A stretch of DNA of 64,000 bases from an uncultured Bacteroidales bacterium (GCA_905236635.1 CAJOCJ010000002.1:1-64000), one strand, 5' to 3'; positions 39,323 through 49,569 are shown, counted from the stretch's first letter. The notes: generated by a model not told the origin, from the letters alone. Numbers and translations are program-made.

Positions 39323-41095
39323 TTATTCTTTCGTGAATCTTACGCTGTTTTCACCAAATCTTGCGATGTAGAGGCCTGTCGGGAGTTCGCTGACGTTGAT
39401 GGCTTCTTCGCTGCTCACATTGGCAACTTTCACAAGAGCGCCAAGAGCGTTGTAGATGCCCACCTCTGTGTTCTGTTCAAGTCCGTTGATGTAAAGCACG
39501 TCTTTTGCAGGGTTTGGATAAACACCAAGACTCTCTGCCGCGATGTCATTGACACCGTCTACAATGTTATAATCGATTGTATAAGCGATAAATTGTCCAT
39601 AATTAACATAACAATATGGAAGATCGCAAATTGACGGGTCGCCATTGAAACTAACTGTCGCATCAGTCAAAAAATAATACCCTGGTGCAGGATCAAGTGT
39701 GACTTCCATAAAATAGCCAGCGTTTTCGAGGTCGAACACATCTGACGGATCAAGCACCTGATCTACATTTTTAAACCAAGTAACATCACTAATCGAATAT
39801 GGTGCACCATCTGGTACAGTCACGTCATAGTTAGGATGAGCGCCCCACACAGGTGCCACGAAATTGGTGATATCAACTTGATTTATAGGATAAAGATTAA
39901 AAGAAATATTATCGAGAGCGGTGCAATAGCCGTAAGCGTTCTCACTTATAAATGCAAAATAATACACGCCGTTAAGTCCGCTTAAATTGATGGAGGCTGT
40001 TGTCCAATCGACACTTTCCATATTTTGATATCCGCTAAATAAAGTAAAAGGACCATCGGGAGCAGTACTATAACCAACAGACAGGTTGTTAATATCACCT
40101 CCCCATGATGGTGTGGCGTATGCAAAACTCAACGTACCCGCATTTTGAATATGGACGGCAGGAGAAACCAAGAAGTCGGTACCACCACTGCTACTGCCGT
40201 TTTTAAAGAGCGACCGAATATGATATGCCTCCAATGTTCCCTGGCTGCATGCTGCTGCAACATACCATCTTGTATCATTAGAACTGTATGTCTTCCAGCC
40301 GTCATCTATACCATAATTGAAATTAGCTAACAACGGCAAGTCGCGAAGCTCATAGATACCGATAATATTAGGGGCCTGCTGAATATCGCCGTAAAGACAC
40401 AGCTTGTCTTCGTATGGGCCCACAAACAGACCTCCACTACTGCCATCGTCAAAGCCTGGTGTTGCTGAAAAATCGAAAATGGGGTCTGGATTGAGACTGC
40501 CACCGCTTATAGTGTAATCATATATCTTGCAGTCATCATTACAGAAGCAGTAAATGTGTTCGGAACCGTCTGCTTCTTTGTAATATGCCAAACCAGAAAC
40601 GCTCTCTGGAGCTACATATGTATCCCAATTAACTGTACCATCAAGATTTATTTGTTTCAAGTTGCCAGACCAGTTACCAATAACCCAAAAATAGCCCCCA
40701 TCGAAAGGATCGTAAGTGATGGCACGCATGTTACCATACTCCGAAGTTGTTGTACTAACCAAGCTCTTGTTGTAAAAATCAACACAATAGATTGTAGTTG
40801 TACAGTCAACACCATAAAAATACCGTCCATCGTAAGTCATGTCGCGAAGATAGCCGCAGCCTGTAATTTCGAATTCATCGACCAGGTTGCCTTGCATGTC
40901 ATACTGGTAAAACTGATGTGATGCATCACTACTCCACGCACTTGTAAAGATGTAGAATCCATCGGTGACTACACCATACTGCCTGCCTGAGGTGGCGCTG
41001 AAGCTATACTTCAAATCCCAGGCGTCATTTCCATTGGCGTTTGCCATAAAATCCATGGCCAAAAGCGCTGTCAGAACAAGTAAAAATCTTTTCAT
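39323..41095 (-). CDS. T9SS type A sorting domain-containing secreted protein
   Basis: Signal peptide; C-terminal GVYPNPAKDVLYINGLEQNTEVGIYNALGALVKV...LPTGLYIARFGENSVRFTKE. Confidence 0.88.
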   Translation of the reverse strand: MKRFLLVLTALLAMDFMANANGNDAWDLKYSFSATSGRQYGVVTDGFYIFTSAWSSDASHQFYQYDMQGNLVDEFEITGCGYLRDMTYDGRYFYGVDCTTTIYCVDFYNKSLVSTTTSEYGNMRAITYDPFDGGYFWVIGNWSGNLKQINLDGTVNWDTYVAPESVSGLAYYKEADGSEHIYCFCNDDCKIYDYTISGGSLNPDPIFDFSATPGFDDGSSGGLFVGPYEDKLCLYGDIQQAPNIIGIYELRDLPLLANFNYGIDDGWKTYSSNDTRWYVAAACSQGTLEAYHIRSLFKNGSSSGGTDFLVSPAVHIQNAGTLSFAYATPSWGGDINNLSVGYSTAPDGPFTLFSGYQNMESVDWTTASINLSGLNGVYYFAFISENAYGYCTALDNISFNLYPINQVDITNFVAPVWGAHPNYDVTVPDGAPYSISDVTWFKNVDQVLDPSDVFDLENAGYFMEVTLDPAPGYYFLTDATVSFNGDPSICDLPYCYVNYGQFIAYTIDYNIVDGVNDIAAESLGVYPNPAKDVLYINGLEQNTEVGIYNALGALVKVANVSSEEAINVSELPTGLYIARFGENSVRFTKE

Positions 41096-41178
41096 AGTAT
41101 TAAAAATTTGTTGATAATATTTTTATTGCCAATTGAGACTACAAATATCAAACATATTTTTTAAAAAACCAAATTTTT

Positions 41179-43368
41179 TTAATAAAAATGACGAGGCCGT
41201 TTTTTCGAAACCGTATTCGGCCTGCTAACCAGTGTAAAGTCCATTTGTTTTTTGATTAAATCGACGGCTTCAATGCGGACTTTCACGGGGTCGCCGAGTT
41301 GGAAGATGGTGCCGCGCTCCTGACCGATGACACGGAAATTCTCCTCATCGAGGTAGTAGAAATCGTCCTGAAGGGTGTTGTAGCGCACCATACCCTCACA
41401 TTTGTTGTCCTTGAGTTCCACGTAGATACCCCATTTGCTGATGCCAGAGATGAGTCCGTCGAACACATGACCAATCTTATCCTGCAGATATTCAGCCTGT
41501 TTGAACTTCACCGACTCGCGCTCCATCTCGGCAGCCTTGCGCTCCATCTCGGAGGCATGCTGGCATAGTACCTCATACTCATTTTGACTCACACTCGGCT
41601 GATTTTCAATCATATAACGCTCAATGAGACGATGAACCATCAAGTCGGGATAACGGCGGATCGGCGAGGTGAAATGGGTGTAATATGGGAACGCCAAGCC
41701 ATAATGCCCGATGTTGACAGTGCTGTAGACAGCCTTTGCCATAGTGCGAAGTGCCACTGTCTCAACAAGATTCTTCTCTCCCCTGCCCTCGACGGCGTCG
41801 AACAAGGCATTGTACGACTTCACCAGGTTTTCGCGCGTGCTGATGTTCATCGAAAAGCCCAAACGCGACACCAAAGCGATGAAATTGTACAGTTTCTCGG
41901 GGTTAGGCTCGTCGTGGACACGATACACGAAGGTGTAGCCGTGATATTTCGAATCTTTCTTGCCAATCGACTCGGCTATAGTCTTGTTACTCAACAACAT
42001 AAAGTCCTCGATAAGCATGTTTGCCTCATTCTGCACCTTCACATAGGTGTCGATAGGATGCATCTTCTCGTCGAGCACAAACTTCACCTCTTCGCTGTGG
42101 AAGTTGATGGAGCCTTGCGCCATGCGTTTCTCACGAAGTTTGGTAGCCAAGTCGTTGAGTATCAATATTTCTTCTTTGAAATCACCATCGCCTCCCTCAA
42201 TCATGGCCTGAACTTCTTCGTAGGCAAAGCGGCGGTTTGACTTTATGACCGTCTTTCCTATCCATTTGTTAAGAATTTCGGCTTTGTCGTTCATCTCGAA
42301 CACCGTCGAAAACGTCAGTTTTTCCTCATTGGGGCGAAGTGAACATACGTTGTTGCAAAGCTTCTCTGGCAGCATCGGGATGGTTCTATCGACCAGATAA
42401 ACTGAGGTACCACGTTCCTGAGCCTCGCGGTCGATGGCAGAACCTGGCTTTACGTAATGGGAGACATCGGCGATATGGACTCCCACTTCGTGGTTGCCGT
42501 TAGGAAGCTTGCGATAAGAGATGGCGTCGTCAAAATCCTTGGCGTCTTTCGGGTCGATAGTGATAGTAAAGACATCGCGGAAATCCCTTCTTTTCTTAAT
42601 TTCAGATGATGAGATCTTGTCAGAAATTTGGTTTGCCTCTTTCTCGACATCTTTCGGAAACTCCAGTGGATACTCATATTCAAGGAGTATCGACTGCATC
42701 TCGACGTTGTTCTCTCCCGGGTAGCCAAGCACTCTCACCACCTCGCCGAACGGGTTGCGCGAGTTGTCGGGCCAGTCGGTCATTTTCACTATGACTTTCT
42801 GTCCGTCCTTGGCTTTGTTATAGCTGCCACGCGGGATGTAGAAATTGACCGGCATCGTCTCGCGTTCCGACACCACGAAGGCGTAACCATGTGATATTGA
42901 GAATATTCCGACAAACTCAGTACGGGCTCTTTCAAGCACTTCCACAATTTCGCCCTCCACCTTTTTCGACTTACGTTTCGGGAACATCGCCACGCGTACT
43001 TTGTCGCCATGAAGCGCCTTTCCTGTATTGTTGGAGGCTATCTGTATGTCCTCGCCGCCGTCTTCAGGCACCACGTAAGCCTTGCCAGTGCTCTTCATAT
43101 CGACAATGCCGACCACATACTGCGGCTTCGGTCCGTATTCGCTTACCAAATCGGGGTTAAGGACATAGCTATATGGATGATCCTCAACAAGTTGGCCATC
43201 GTGAGCGAGGGTCACGAGGACCTGGTATATCACGTCTTTGCCCGCAGCGTCGCGAACGCCCATAATCTTGGCAATCTGCTTGTAATTCATCGGCTTGAAT
43301 GGGTGCTCGCCGAAAATTCGCAGGATAGTGTTTACGAATGTGCTGAGGCTATTTCTTTTTTTCTTCAT
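41179..43368 (-). CDS. rnr: Ribonuclease R
   Basis: RDVFTITIDPKDAKDFDDAISYRKLPNGNHEVGVHIADVSHYV...HYTHFTSPIRRYPDLMVHRLIER; C-terminal S1-like domain. Confidence 0.95.
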   Translation of the reverse strand: MKKKRNSLSTFVNTILRIFGEHPFKPMNYKQIAKIMGVRDAAGKDVIYQVLVTLAHDGQLVEDHPYSYVLNPDLVSEYGPKPQYVVGIVDMKSTGKAYVVPEDGGEDIQIASNNTGKALHGDKVRVAMFPKRKSKKVEGEIVEVLERARTEFVGIFSISHGYAFVVSERETMPVNFYIPRGSYNKAKDGQKVIVKMTDWPDNSRNPFGEVVRVLGYPGENNVEMQSILLEYEYPLEFPKDVEKEANQISDKISSSEIKKRRDFRDVFTITIDPKDAKDFDDAISYRKLPNGNHEVGVHIADVSHYVKPGSAIDREAQERGTSVYLVDRTIPMLPEKLCNNVCSLRPNEEKLTFSTVFEMNDKAEILNKWIGKTVIKSNRRFAYEEVQAMIEGGDGDFKEEILILNDLATKLREKRMAQGSINFHSEEVKFVLDEKMHPIDTYVKVQNEANMLIEDFMLLSNKTIAESIGKKDSKYHGYTFVYRVHDEPNPEKLYNFIALVSRLGFSMNISTRENLVKSYNALFDAVEGRGEKNLVETVALRTMAKAVYSTVNIGHYGLAFPYYTHFTSPIRRYPDLMVHRLIERYMIENQPSVSQNEYEVLCQHASEMERKAAEMERESVKFKQAEYLQDKIGHVFDGLISGISKWGIYVELKDNKCEGMVRYNTLQDDFYYLDEENFRVIGQERGTIFQLGDPVKVRIEAVDLIKKQMDFTLVSRPNTVSKKRPRHFY

Positions 43369-43935
43369 AGTTGAGAGTTTAAAGTGTAGAGTTTAGAGAC
43401 AGTTTTAAAGTTTAGAGTTTTAAGTTTATAGTATTTTGTTTAAATTTTATATGATTTTTGAAGACCTGATAATAGACGAGCAACTTCTTCAATTAAGAAA
43501 TCAAGACTTAATCGATCTTCAGATTTTATATATCCAAGATCTTCAGCTATTTCGAACTGAGATGACACTTCCATAAGAGAACCATAAGCCATTTCAATAA
43601 AATGTGCTTTATCTTTTACTGAAAAACGATTAATACCTTCTGCTATATTTGATGTTATTGAAATAGAAGCTCTCTTTAATTGGCTACATAATCCATACAT
43701 TTCATTAGACGGAAATTTATTAATTAGTTTATATGTTATTTTTACAACTTCCTTAGCTTTTTGATAAGCAATCAATTTTCTATATCCAAAAACTTCCATA
43801 ATTTTGATTTTTAATTTTGTTTCTAACTACTTTACACTCTACAACTCTAAACAATAAAACTAACAAACTGACTCTACACTCTACACTCTAAACTATAAAA
43901 CTTCTTAACTGACTATACACTCTAAACTCTAAACT
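43369..43935. mobile_element. Putative element: heptamer inverted-repeat arms enclosing a four-helix-bundle gene (locus C)
   Basis: Left arm 43369-43432 (AGTTGAGAGTTTAAAGTGTAGAGTTTAGAG...), right arm 43825-43935 in inverted orientation; outer 24 nt match 21/24. Confidence 0.55.
43440..43799 (-). CDS. Four-helix-bundle protein, S23 / 23S rRNA intervening-sequence family
   Basis: FGYRKLIAYQKAKEVVKITYKLINKFPSNEMYGLCSQLKRASISITSNIAEGINRFSVKDKAHFIEMAYGSLMEVSSQFEIAEDLGYI; characteristic YGLxxQxxRAxxSIxxNIAEG signature. Confidence 0.92.
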   Translation of the reverse strand: MEVFGYRKLIAYQKAKEVVKITYKLINKFPSNEMYGLCSQLKRASISITSNIAEGINRFSVKDKAHFIEMAYGSLMEVSSQFEIAEDLGYIKSEDRLSLDFLIEEVARLLSGLQKSYKI

Positions 43936-43982
43936 ACAACAATGCAAAAATAATAATAATTTCATTTTTACGTTAATTGAAT

Positions 43983-44594
43983 ATGAAAAATATCCTACTC
44001 TCAATAGCTTTGCTTTTCTGCGTTTTTTCGGTGAAGTCGCAGGAGGAATGTTTTTCTGTGAAAGGTAAAATCGTATCGCAAGACAGTCTTCAACCTATTT
44101 CTAACGTCAACATTATCAGTGAGTTATCGCATTATGGCACGATTACGGACAAAGAAGGCGCTTTTCAGATAAAATCAAAACTGATTGATACTCTGTGGGT
44201 TAGCTGTGTCGGATTTGACAGACAAAGAGTTCCTGTTTTAAAAGATAGTGTTTTAGATAACGAATTGATTATCAAGCTAATAAGGAGCAATATAGTTCTC
44301 GATTCTGTTGAAATTTATCCTTTCCCCGATTATGAGACATTCAAAAGGGAAATCATCAATATGCCTTGGCGACGGCCATATTTCGTGCCTGGAGTTTCGA
44401 AAAAAGACGATGAAAAAATGATAAACAAAAAGCCAGTAAGAGAACCTCCGGCGAGTGTCATGAGTCCTATCTCGTTGATTTACAATAGGTTTAATAAAAG
44501 AGAAGTTTTGAAAAGGAAAATGAAACGAAACCGAAAACGGTTTAACAGGGAAATGGAACGCATTGGGGCTGATTCGCTGATGATTCCTGAATAG
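43983..44594 (+). CDS. Secreted protein with carboxypeptidase-like regulatory domain
   Basis: Signal peptide; VKGKIVSQDSLQPISNVNIISELSHYGTITDKEGAFQIKSKLIDTLWVSCVGF. Confidence 0.75.
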   Translation: MKNILLSIALLFCVFSVKSQEECFSVKGKIVSQDSLQPISNVNIISELSHYGTITDKEGAFQIKSKLIDTLWVSCVGFDRQRVPVLKDSVLDNELIIKLIRSNIVLDSVEIYPFPDYETFKREIINMPWRRPYFVPGVSKKDDEKMINKKPVREPPASVMSPISLIYNRFNKREVLKRKMKRNRKRFNREMERIGADSLMIPE

Positions 44595-44597
44595 CCA

Positions 44598-44921
44598 TTA
44601 GAAGATTCTCTCCATTAATTGCCATTTTTCGGATGAGGGTGCATCGGGGCTACAGCCTTGAAACTGGGCAACATGGGCTTCCCATTCCGCTTGTCGAGGG
44701 AGGGTCGCGAGTCGTGCCATGTCACGCTCGAAATCGAAGTCGTCGACGGTGTCGCATATCATGAAGAGAGTGCGGCCTTTGCGGTAGATTTGCATATCAA
44801 GGATGCCGACTTCCCGTTGACCTTCAATGATTTCAGGCCATACATTTTTATGAGCCTCGACATATTTTTGGATCATTTCGGGGTTATCGATGAGAGTGAG
44901 AGTTTGGCAGTATCTTTTCAT
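44598..44921 (-). CDS. L-rhamnose/L-fucose mutarotase family protein
   Basis: KRYCQTLTLIDNPEMIQKYVEAHKNVWPEIIEGQREVGILDMQIYRKGRTLFMICDT; next to FucP-like transporter. Confidence 0.85.
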   Translation of the reverse strand: MKRYCQTLTLIDNPEMIQKYVEAHKNVWPEIIEGQREVGILDMQIYRKGRTLFMICDTVDDFDFERDMARLATLPRQAEWEAHVAQFQGCSPDAPSSEKWQLMERIF

Positions 44922-44990
44922 AATTAATTCTTTTTAACCCTATCGGGCAATTTCTTATTTCTGGCGCGGGCCATCGCACCAAAGACGACC

Positions 44991-46274
44991 TTAATATTTC
45001 TCGTTTTGCTCTTTATGGCAATTTATTGAATAAACTAATATCACCACAAAACAAATTGCAGGAACTATAAACGACAATGCGGTGTTTCCAGCATCAATTA
45101 TCATTGCTTGTAGAGGCGGCAATAAGCTGCCACCTAGAATTGCCATTATCAATCCAGCTGAACCAATTTCAGTATCGGGACCGACATCTTTCAAGGCGAG
45201 ACCATAGATTGTTGGAAACATCAGGCTCATGCATGCTGAAACGGCCACAAGGCTGTAAAGTCCAGTGCGTCCACCAACCATTATCACAATGAGTGTCAAT
45301 ACGATAGCAATTGAAGCAAAAACAGCAAGCATCTTAGCTGGTTTAAACCATTTCAGCAACCATGTACAGAGAAAACGTGAACCACAGAAAAGAATCATGG
45401 CGATAATATTTAGTCTTTGCGACATAATTTCAGCGGTCTGCTCGGCGATACCTTCAGCCATAAAGACCTTCGTCCCATATTGGATTATGAATGTCCAACA
45501 GGTTATCTGTGCCCCAACGTAGAAAAACTGCGCAACAACACCTTCTCGGTAAGCTTGATTTGCAAAAAGCCGCTTCACTGAAGGCCCCAAAGCACGCGAG
45601 ATGCCATTGTTTTCTAATTTATTCGATGGAATTTTTGTTATTAAAATCAAAACAAAAATGACAACAAGTACTATACCTATGGCAGCGTAAGGTCCAACAA
45701 CCACTGACAAATCGGATTGTTTTAATGTCTCGAACTCTACATCGTTTAAGGTGGCACGCTCAACAGTTGACAATGGGCTCATCTTGGCTTGAATCCAGTT
45801 CATCGCCACCCACATGCCAAGCAGCGAGCCAATAGGGTTGAATGCCTGTGCAAGGTTCAGTCGTCGTGTTGATGTCTCTTTTTCACCCATAGATAAAATG
45901 AACGGATTAGCAGTCGTTTCGAGAAAACTCAAGCCACAAGTGAGTATAAAATAAGCAATTAGAAACGGATAATAGCTGCCGATTGCTCTTGCGGGAATGA
46001 ACATTAGGGCACCGAGAGCGTATAGGCCGAGACCCATCAATATACCGCTTTTGTAGCTAAAACGCTTGATAAACAAGGCGGCAGGTAGAGCCATGCAGAA
46101 GTAACCGCCGTAAAATGCCACCTGCACCAGTGTGCCATCAGTGACGCTCATGCGGAAAATCTTCGAGAACGCTTTAACCATGGGGTTGGTGATGTCATTC
46201 GCAAATCCCCAAAGAGCGAAGCACAAGGTCACCAAGATAAATGGCAACAGGTATTTCTTTTCAACGAGTTTCAT
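44991..46274 (-). CDS. FucP-like sugar MFS transporter
   Basis: KKYLLPFILVTLCFALWGFANDITNPMVKAFSKIF...YGGYFCMALPAALFIKRFSYKSGILMGLGLYALGALMF. Start trimmed to ATG 46272-46274, overlapping upstream stop (ATGA). Confidence 0.9.
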   Translation of the reverse strand: MKLVEKKYLLPFILVTLCFALWGFANDITNPMVKAFSKIFRMSVTDGTLVQVAFYGGYFCMALPAALFIKRFSYKSGILMGLGLYALGALMFIPARAIGSYYPFLIAYFILTCGLSFLETTANPFILSMGEKETSTRRLNLAQAFNPIGSLLGMWVAMNWIQAKMSPLSTVERATLNDVEFETLKQSDLSVVVGPYAAIGIVLVVIFVLILITKIPSNKLENNGISRALGPSVKRLFANQAYREGVVAQFFYVGAQITCWTFIIQYGTKVFMAEGIAEQTAEIMSQRLNIIAMILFCGSRFLCTWLLKWFKPAKMLAVFASIAIVLTLIVIMVGGRTGLYSLVAVSACMSLMFPTIYGLALKDVGPDTEIGSAGLIMAILGGSLLPPLQAMIIDAGNTALSFIVPAICFVVILVYSINCHKEQNEKY

Positions 46275-47485
46275 AATCTTCTGATGGTTAGTCTTATCGC
46301 TTCGGGATGTTTCTTCGCAAACGATTGGGCGTCGGTGACAACGCAGGCGAGATAGCCCCCACCGCCGGCACCAGGCATCTTCCAAGCCAAAACACCAGGC
46401 ACTGCTGACCACTTGTCTATAATGTCTTGTATACTTTCCACTTTTTCAACTGACTCTAAACTCTCAACTCTACACTCTAAACTAGGGTGAATCATCCCCG
46501 GAAACATCGCCACCTGGGCGTTGAACGAGTCTTTATACGCCTTAGCGAATGCTTGCAAGTCTTTCTTTAAAATGGCATCCCAGCAGTCATCGGCGGCTTT
46601 AGCCAATGCCTTGACCTTTGTCTCGTTGATGTCTTTGCCTTCGACAACGCTGCAGCCGGGCTTTCGAGGCTCCATTGGAATCATAACCAGATGATTCTCA
46701 AGCCATTGCAACACTTCCTCATCTTTACAACTCTCTATCTTCAGAGGCCAATAACGTTTGTCGTAATAATGGCGAACCAGTCCTGGCATGCAGATACCTA
46801 TCGAATCCTGCGCTCCGCTGATGATGCCGTCGCTACGTTCGGGGTCGTTTTCAAAGCAAAACATCATCTTTGCCAAGAACTCCGGATCCATATTCGGCAA
46901 CCTCACAGGCCAAATCTTCTTTATCATGTTGCGCGTCGATGTCGAGAGACCGCAGCGTTCGCGTATTTCGAATGTCGGCTCAAGCGATATGGTGATAGCC
47001 CATCCCGGCGCATACTGACTCACGTAAGGCTGGTCAATCCACGTGCCGGCAAGATCCAAACGAGTAGGAATCTGGCATAGCTTGTCTTTCAGTGCGGTGC
47101 TGGAATGTGCCTCAAGTCCCTCACTGGGCACCCGCTGAAGCACCACATATTCAATACCCCTCTCTTTGCAAAACTGGCGTTTCTCCTCATGGTCGCCGTC
47201 TTCGTTAACCACAAGGATATCAGGCTTCACGATATCGACGGTCGGGATAAAATCCATGATGCCGCTACCCGCATTGATGTAAGCGTCTTTCACGTAACGG
47301 ATGGCTTTGACCATAAACAGACGCTCGTTCTCATCGTATAGCGTGCGGTGACCTTTGTAATGCAATATCGTTTCGTCAGAGCCAATGCCGACATACAAAT
47401 CGCCATATTGCGCGGCCTGGCGGAAGAATTCCACATGACCGCTATGTAGCAGATCGTAACAACCGCTGACGAAAACCTTTTTCAT
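46271..47485 (-). CDS. Fusion of N-terminal HxGH nucleotidyltransferase and C-terminal GHMP-kinase-like domain
   Basis: [36 protein letters not shown]-terminal [13 protein letters not shown]...[10 protein letters not shown]...[16 protein letters not shown]. Confidence 0.85.
   Translation of the reverse strand: MKKVFVSGCYDLLHSGHVEFFRQAAQYGDLYVGIGSDETILHYKGHRTLYDENERLFMVKAIRYVKDAYINAGSGIMDFIPTVDIVKPDILVVNEDGDHEEKRQFCKERGIEYVVLQRVPSEGLEAHSSTALKDKLCQIPTRLDLAGTWIDQPYVSQYAPGWAITISLEPTFEIRERCGLSTSTRNMIKKIWPVRLPNMDPEFLAKMMFCFENDPERSDGIISGAQDSIGICMPGLVRHYYDKRYWPLKIESCKDEEVLQWLENHLVMIPMEPRKPGCSVVEGKDINETKVKALAKAADDCWDAILKKDLQAFAKAYKDSFNAQVAMFPGMIHPSLECRVESLESVEKVESIQDIIDKWSAVPGVLAWKMPGAGGGGYLACVVTDAQSFAKKHPEAIRLTIRRL
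46441..46483. repeat. Heptamer arm read in frame inside a CDS (locus D)
   Basis: Minus strand AGTTTAGAGTGTAGAGTTGAGAGTTTAGAGTCAGTTGAAAAAG encodes [14 protein letters not shown]. Confidence 0.88.
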
Positions 47486-48423
47486 CGTTCTGCGCGAATA
47501 GGATTATTCAAGAAATCCTCGTATGCGAGCTTGATTCCATCTTCTAACTCCGTCTTATAAGTCCAGCCGAGAGCGGTGGCTTTGCTGACATCAAGGAGCT
47601 TGCGAGGCGTGCCGTTAGGACGAGAAGTATCCCATTTGATGGCACCTTTGTAACCCACAACTTTTGCAACTAATTCTGTTAATGCTTTAATAGTCAATTC
47701 CTTGCCAGTGCCAGCATTGACTGTTTCGTTGCCAGAATAGTTATTCATCAAAAAGACACAAAGATTTGCGAGGTCGTCGACATACAGAAACTCACGCAAC
47801 GGAGAGCCGTCGCCCCAGCATGTAACCTCTTGTAAACCATTGATTTTTGCCTCATGAAAACGTCTTATCAAGGCCGGCAAAACATGACTATGTTCAGGGT
47901 GGTAGTTGTCGTTTGGACCATAAAGATTCGTCGGCATCACTGAGATATAATCAGTGCCATATTGACGATTCAAGTATTCACAGTATTTCAAACCTGAAAT
48001 CTTCGCCAAAGCGTAGGCCTCGTTGGTCTTCTCGAGCTCCGAGGTTAGCAGGCACGACTCAGGCATCGGCTGTGGTGCCAGTCGCGGATAAATGCACGAA
48101 GAGCCAAGGAATTCCAGCTTTTTCACTCCATTTTTCCAAGCCGCATGAATCACATTCATCTCAAGAATCATGTTTTCATACATAAAATCCGCCAAAGCGC
48201 TTTGGTTTGCCACTATTCCTCCCACTTTCGCGGCAGCAAGAAACACATATTCAGGCTTCTCTTGGGCAAAAAACGCCTCCACCGCCTCCTGACGTGTCAG
48301 GTCCAGCTCTTTATGCGTCCTCAATACCAGATTGTTATATCCCTGACGCTGCAACTCTCTTACAATTGCTGAACCGACCATTCCACGGTGACCGGCCACG
48401 TATATTTTTGAATGTTTTTCCAT
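47482..48423 (-). CDS. fcl: GDP-L-fucose synthase
   Basis: [20 protein letters not shown]...[23 protein letters not shown]...[30 protein letters not shown]. Confidence 0.95.
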   Translation of the reverse strand: MEKHSKIYVAGHRGMVGSAIVRELQRQGYNNLVLRTHKELDLTRQEAVEAFFAQEKPEYVFLAAAKVGGIVANQSALADFMYENMILEMNVIHAAWKNGVKKLEFLGSSCIYPRLAPQPMPESCLLTSELEKTNEAYALAKISGLKYCEYLNRQYGTDYISVMPTNLYGPNDNYHPEHSHVLPALIRRFHEAKINGLQEVTCWGDGSPLREFLYVDDLANLCVFLMNNYSGNETVNAGTGKELTIKALTELVAKVVGYKGAIKWDTSRPNGTPRKLLDVSKATALGWTYKTELEDGIKLAYEDFLNNPIRAER

Positions 48424-48437
48424 AACTTTAAACTTTT

Positions 48438-48461
48438 AGACGGTCGACCGACCGTCTCTAC
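48438..48461. repeat. GTAGAGACG-type palindrome, diverged copy 3
   Basis: AGACGGTCG-AC-CGACCGTCT followed by CTAC; adjoins heptamer arm 48462-48500. Confidence 0.65.
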
Positions 48462-48500
48462 TATCAACTACTCTAAACTCTACACTCTCAACTCTAAACT
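48462..48500. repeat. Heptamer arm, locus E
   Basis: Minus strand AGTTTAGAGTTGAGAGTGTAGAGTTTAGAGTAGTTGATAG, overlapping the gmd stop codon. Confidence 0.85.
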
Positions 48501-49569
48501 AATCCTCAAGATACATTTTCCTCACCTTCTTCATATCGTGCTCCACCATGATCTTCACCAGTTCTTCGAAGCTTGTCTTACGCGGATTCCAACCCAGCTG
48601 TGTCTTTGCTTTCGTTGGGTCGCCGAGCAGCTGGTCGACTTCTGCCGGACGGAAATAGCGTGGGTCGACTTCCACCAAAACCTTGCCCGTAGCCTTGTCG
48701 ATGCCCTTCTCATTCTCGCCTTCGCCTTCCCAGCGAAGCTCTATTCCGACTTCTTTAAATGCCAGTGTGCAGAACTCGCGCACGCTATGATATTCGCCAG
48801 TGGCAATGACGAAATCGTCAGGTTTCTCCTGTTGGAGGATAAGCCACATGCACTCCACGTAATCCTTGGCATAGCCCCAGTCGCGCAAGGCGTTGAGGTT
48901 ACCAAGATACAGCTTGTCTTGGTGTCCTTGTTTTATTCTGGCTGCCGCCAATGTTATTTTCCGTGTCACGAATGTCTCGCCGCGCCTCTCGCTCTCGTGG
49001 TTGAAGAGGATGCCGTTGGCAGCGTACATACCGTAGCCTTCGCGGTAGTTTTTCACTATCCAAAAACCGTATTGTTTCGCCACTCCGTATGGTGAGCGCG
49101 GATAGAATGGCGTCGTCTCCTTCTGTGGCACCTCCTGCACCTTTCCGAACAGCTCCGACGTGGATGCCTGGTAGATGCGGCATTTCTTCTCCATCCCAAG
49201 GATTCGCACCGCCTCAAGCAGTCGCAAAGTGCCAACGGCATCGGCCTCGGCGGTGTATTCCGGACAGTCGAACGACACCTTCACATGGCTCTGCGCGGCG
49301 AGGTTATAAATCTCGTCAGGCTGCACCTTCTGGATGATACGGACAAGCGACGACGAGTCGGTCATGTCGCCGTAATGCAGCGTGATCAGGCGTTTATGCT
49401 TCATGTCGCGCACCCATTCGTCGAGATACAGATGCTCAATGCGACCAGTGTTAAACGATGACGAGCGTCGGATTATCCCATGCACGTCGTAGCCTTTTTC
49501 CAGCAGAAACTCCGCTAAAAACGAGCCGTCCTGCCCCGTGATGCCTGTGATTAATGCGGTTTTTGACAT
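48499..49569 (-). CDS. gmd: GDP-mannose 4,6-dehydratase
   Basis: [46 protein letters not shown]...[22 protein letters not shown]-type C-terminus. Confidence 0.96.
   Translation of the reverse strand: MSKTALITGITGQDGSFLAEFLLEKGYDVHGIIRRSSSFNTGRIEHLYLDEWVRDMKHKRLITLHYGDMTDSSSLVRIIQKVQPDEIYNLAAQSHVKVSFDCPEYTAEADAVGTLRLLEAVRILGMEKKCRIYQASTSELFGKVQEVPQKETTPFYPRSPYGVAKQYGFWIVKNYREGYGMYAANGILFNHESERRGETFVTRKITLAAARIKQGHQDKLYLGNLNALRDWGYAKDYVECMWLILQQEKPDDFVIATGEYHSVREFCTLAFKEVGIELRWEGEGENEKGIDKATGKVLVEVDPRYFRPAEVDQLLGDPTKAKTQLGWNPRKTSFEELVKIMVEHDMKKVRKMYLED

Noticed and set aside
43369-43935. Reading the four-helix-bundle gene as the Avd accessory of a diversity-generating retroelement
   Set aside because: No reverse transcriptase, template repeat or variable repeat seen nearby; the signature fits the S23/IVS branch better.
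46275-46412. Extended N-terminus of the FucP-like transporter in the ORF track ([14 protein letters not shown]...)
   Set aside because: It overlaps the kinase C-terminus; the native start is the ATG at 46272-46274 overlapping the kinase TGA.
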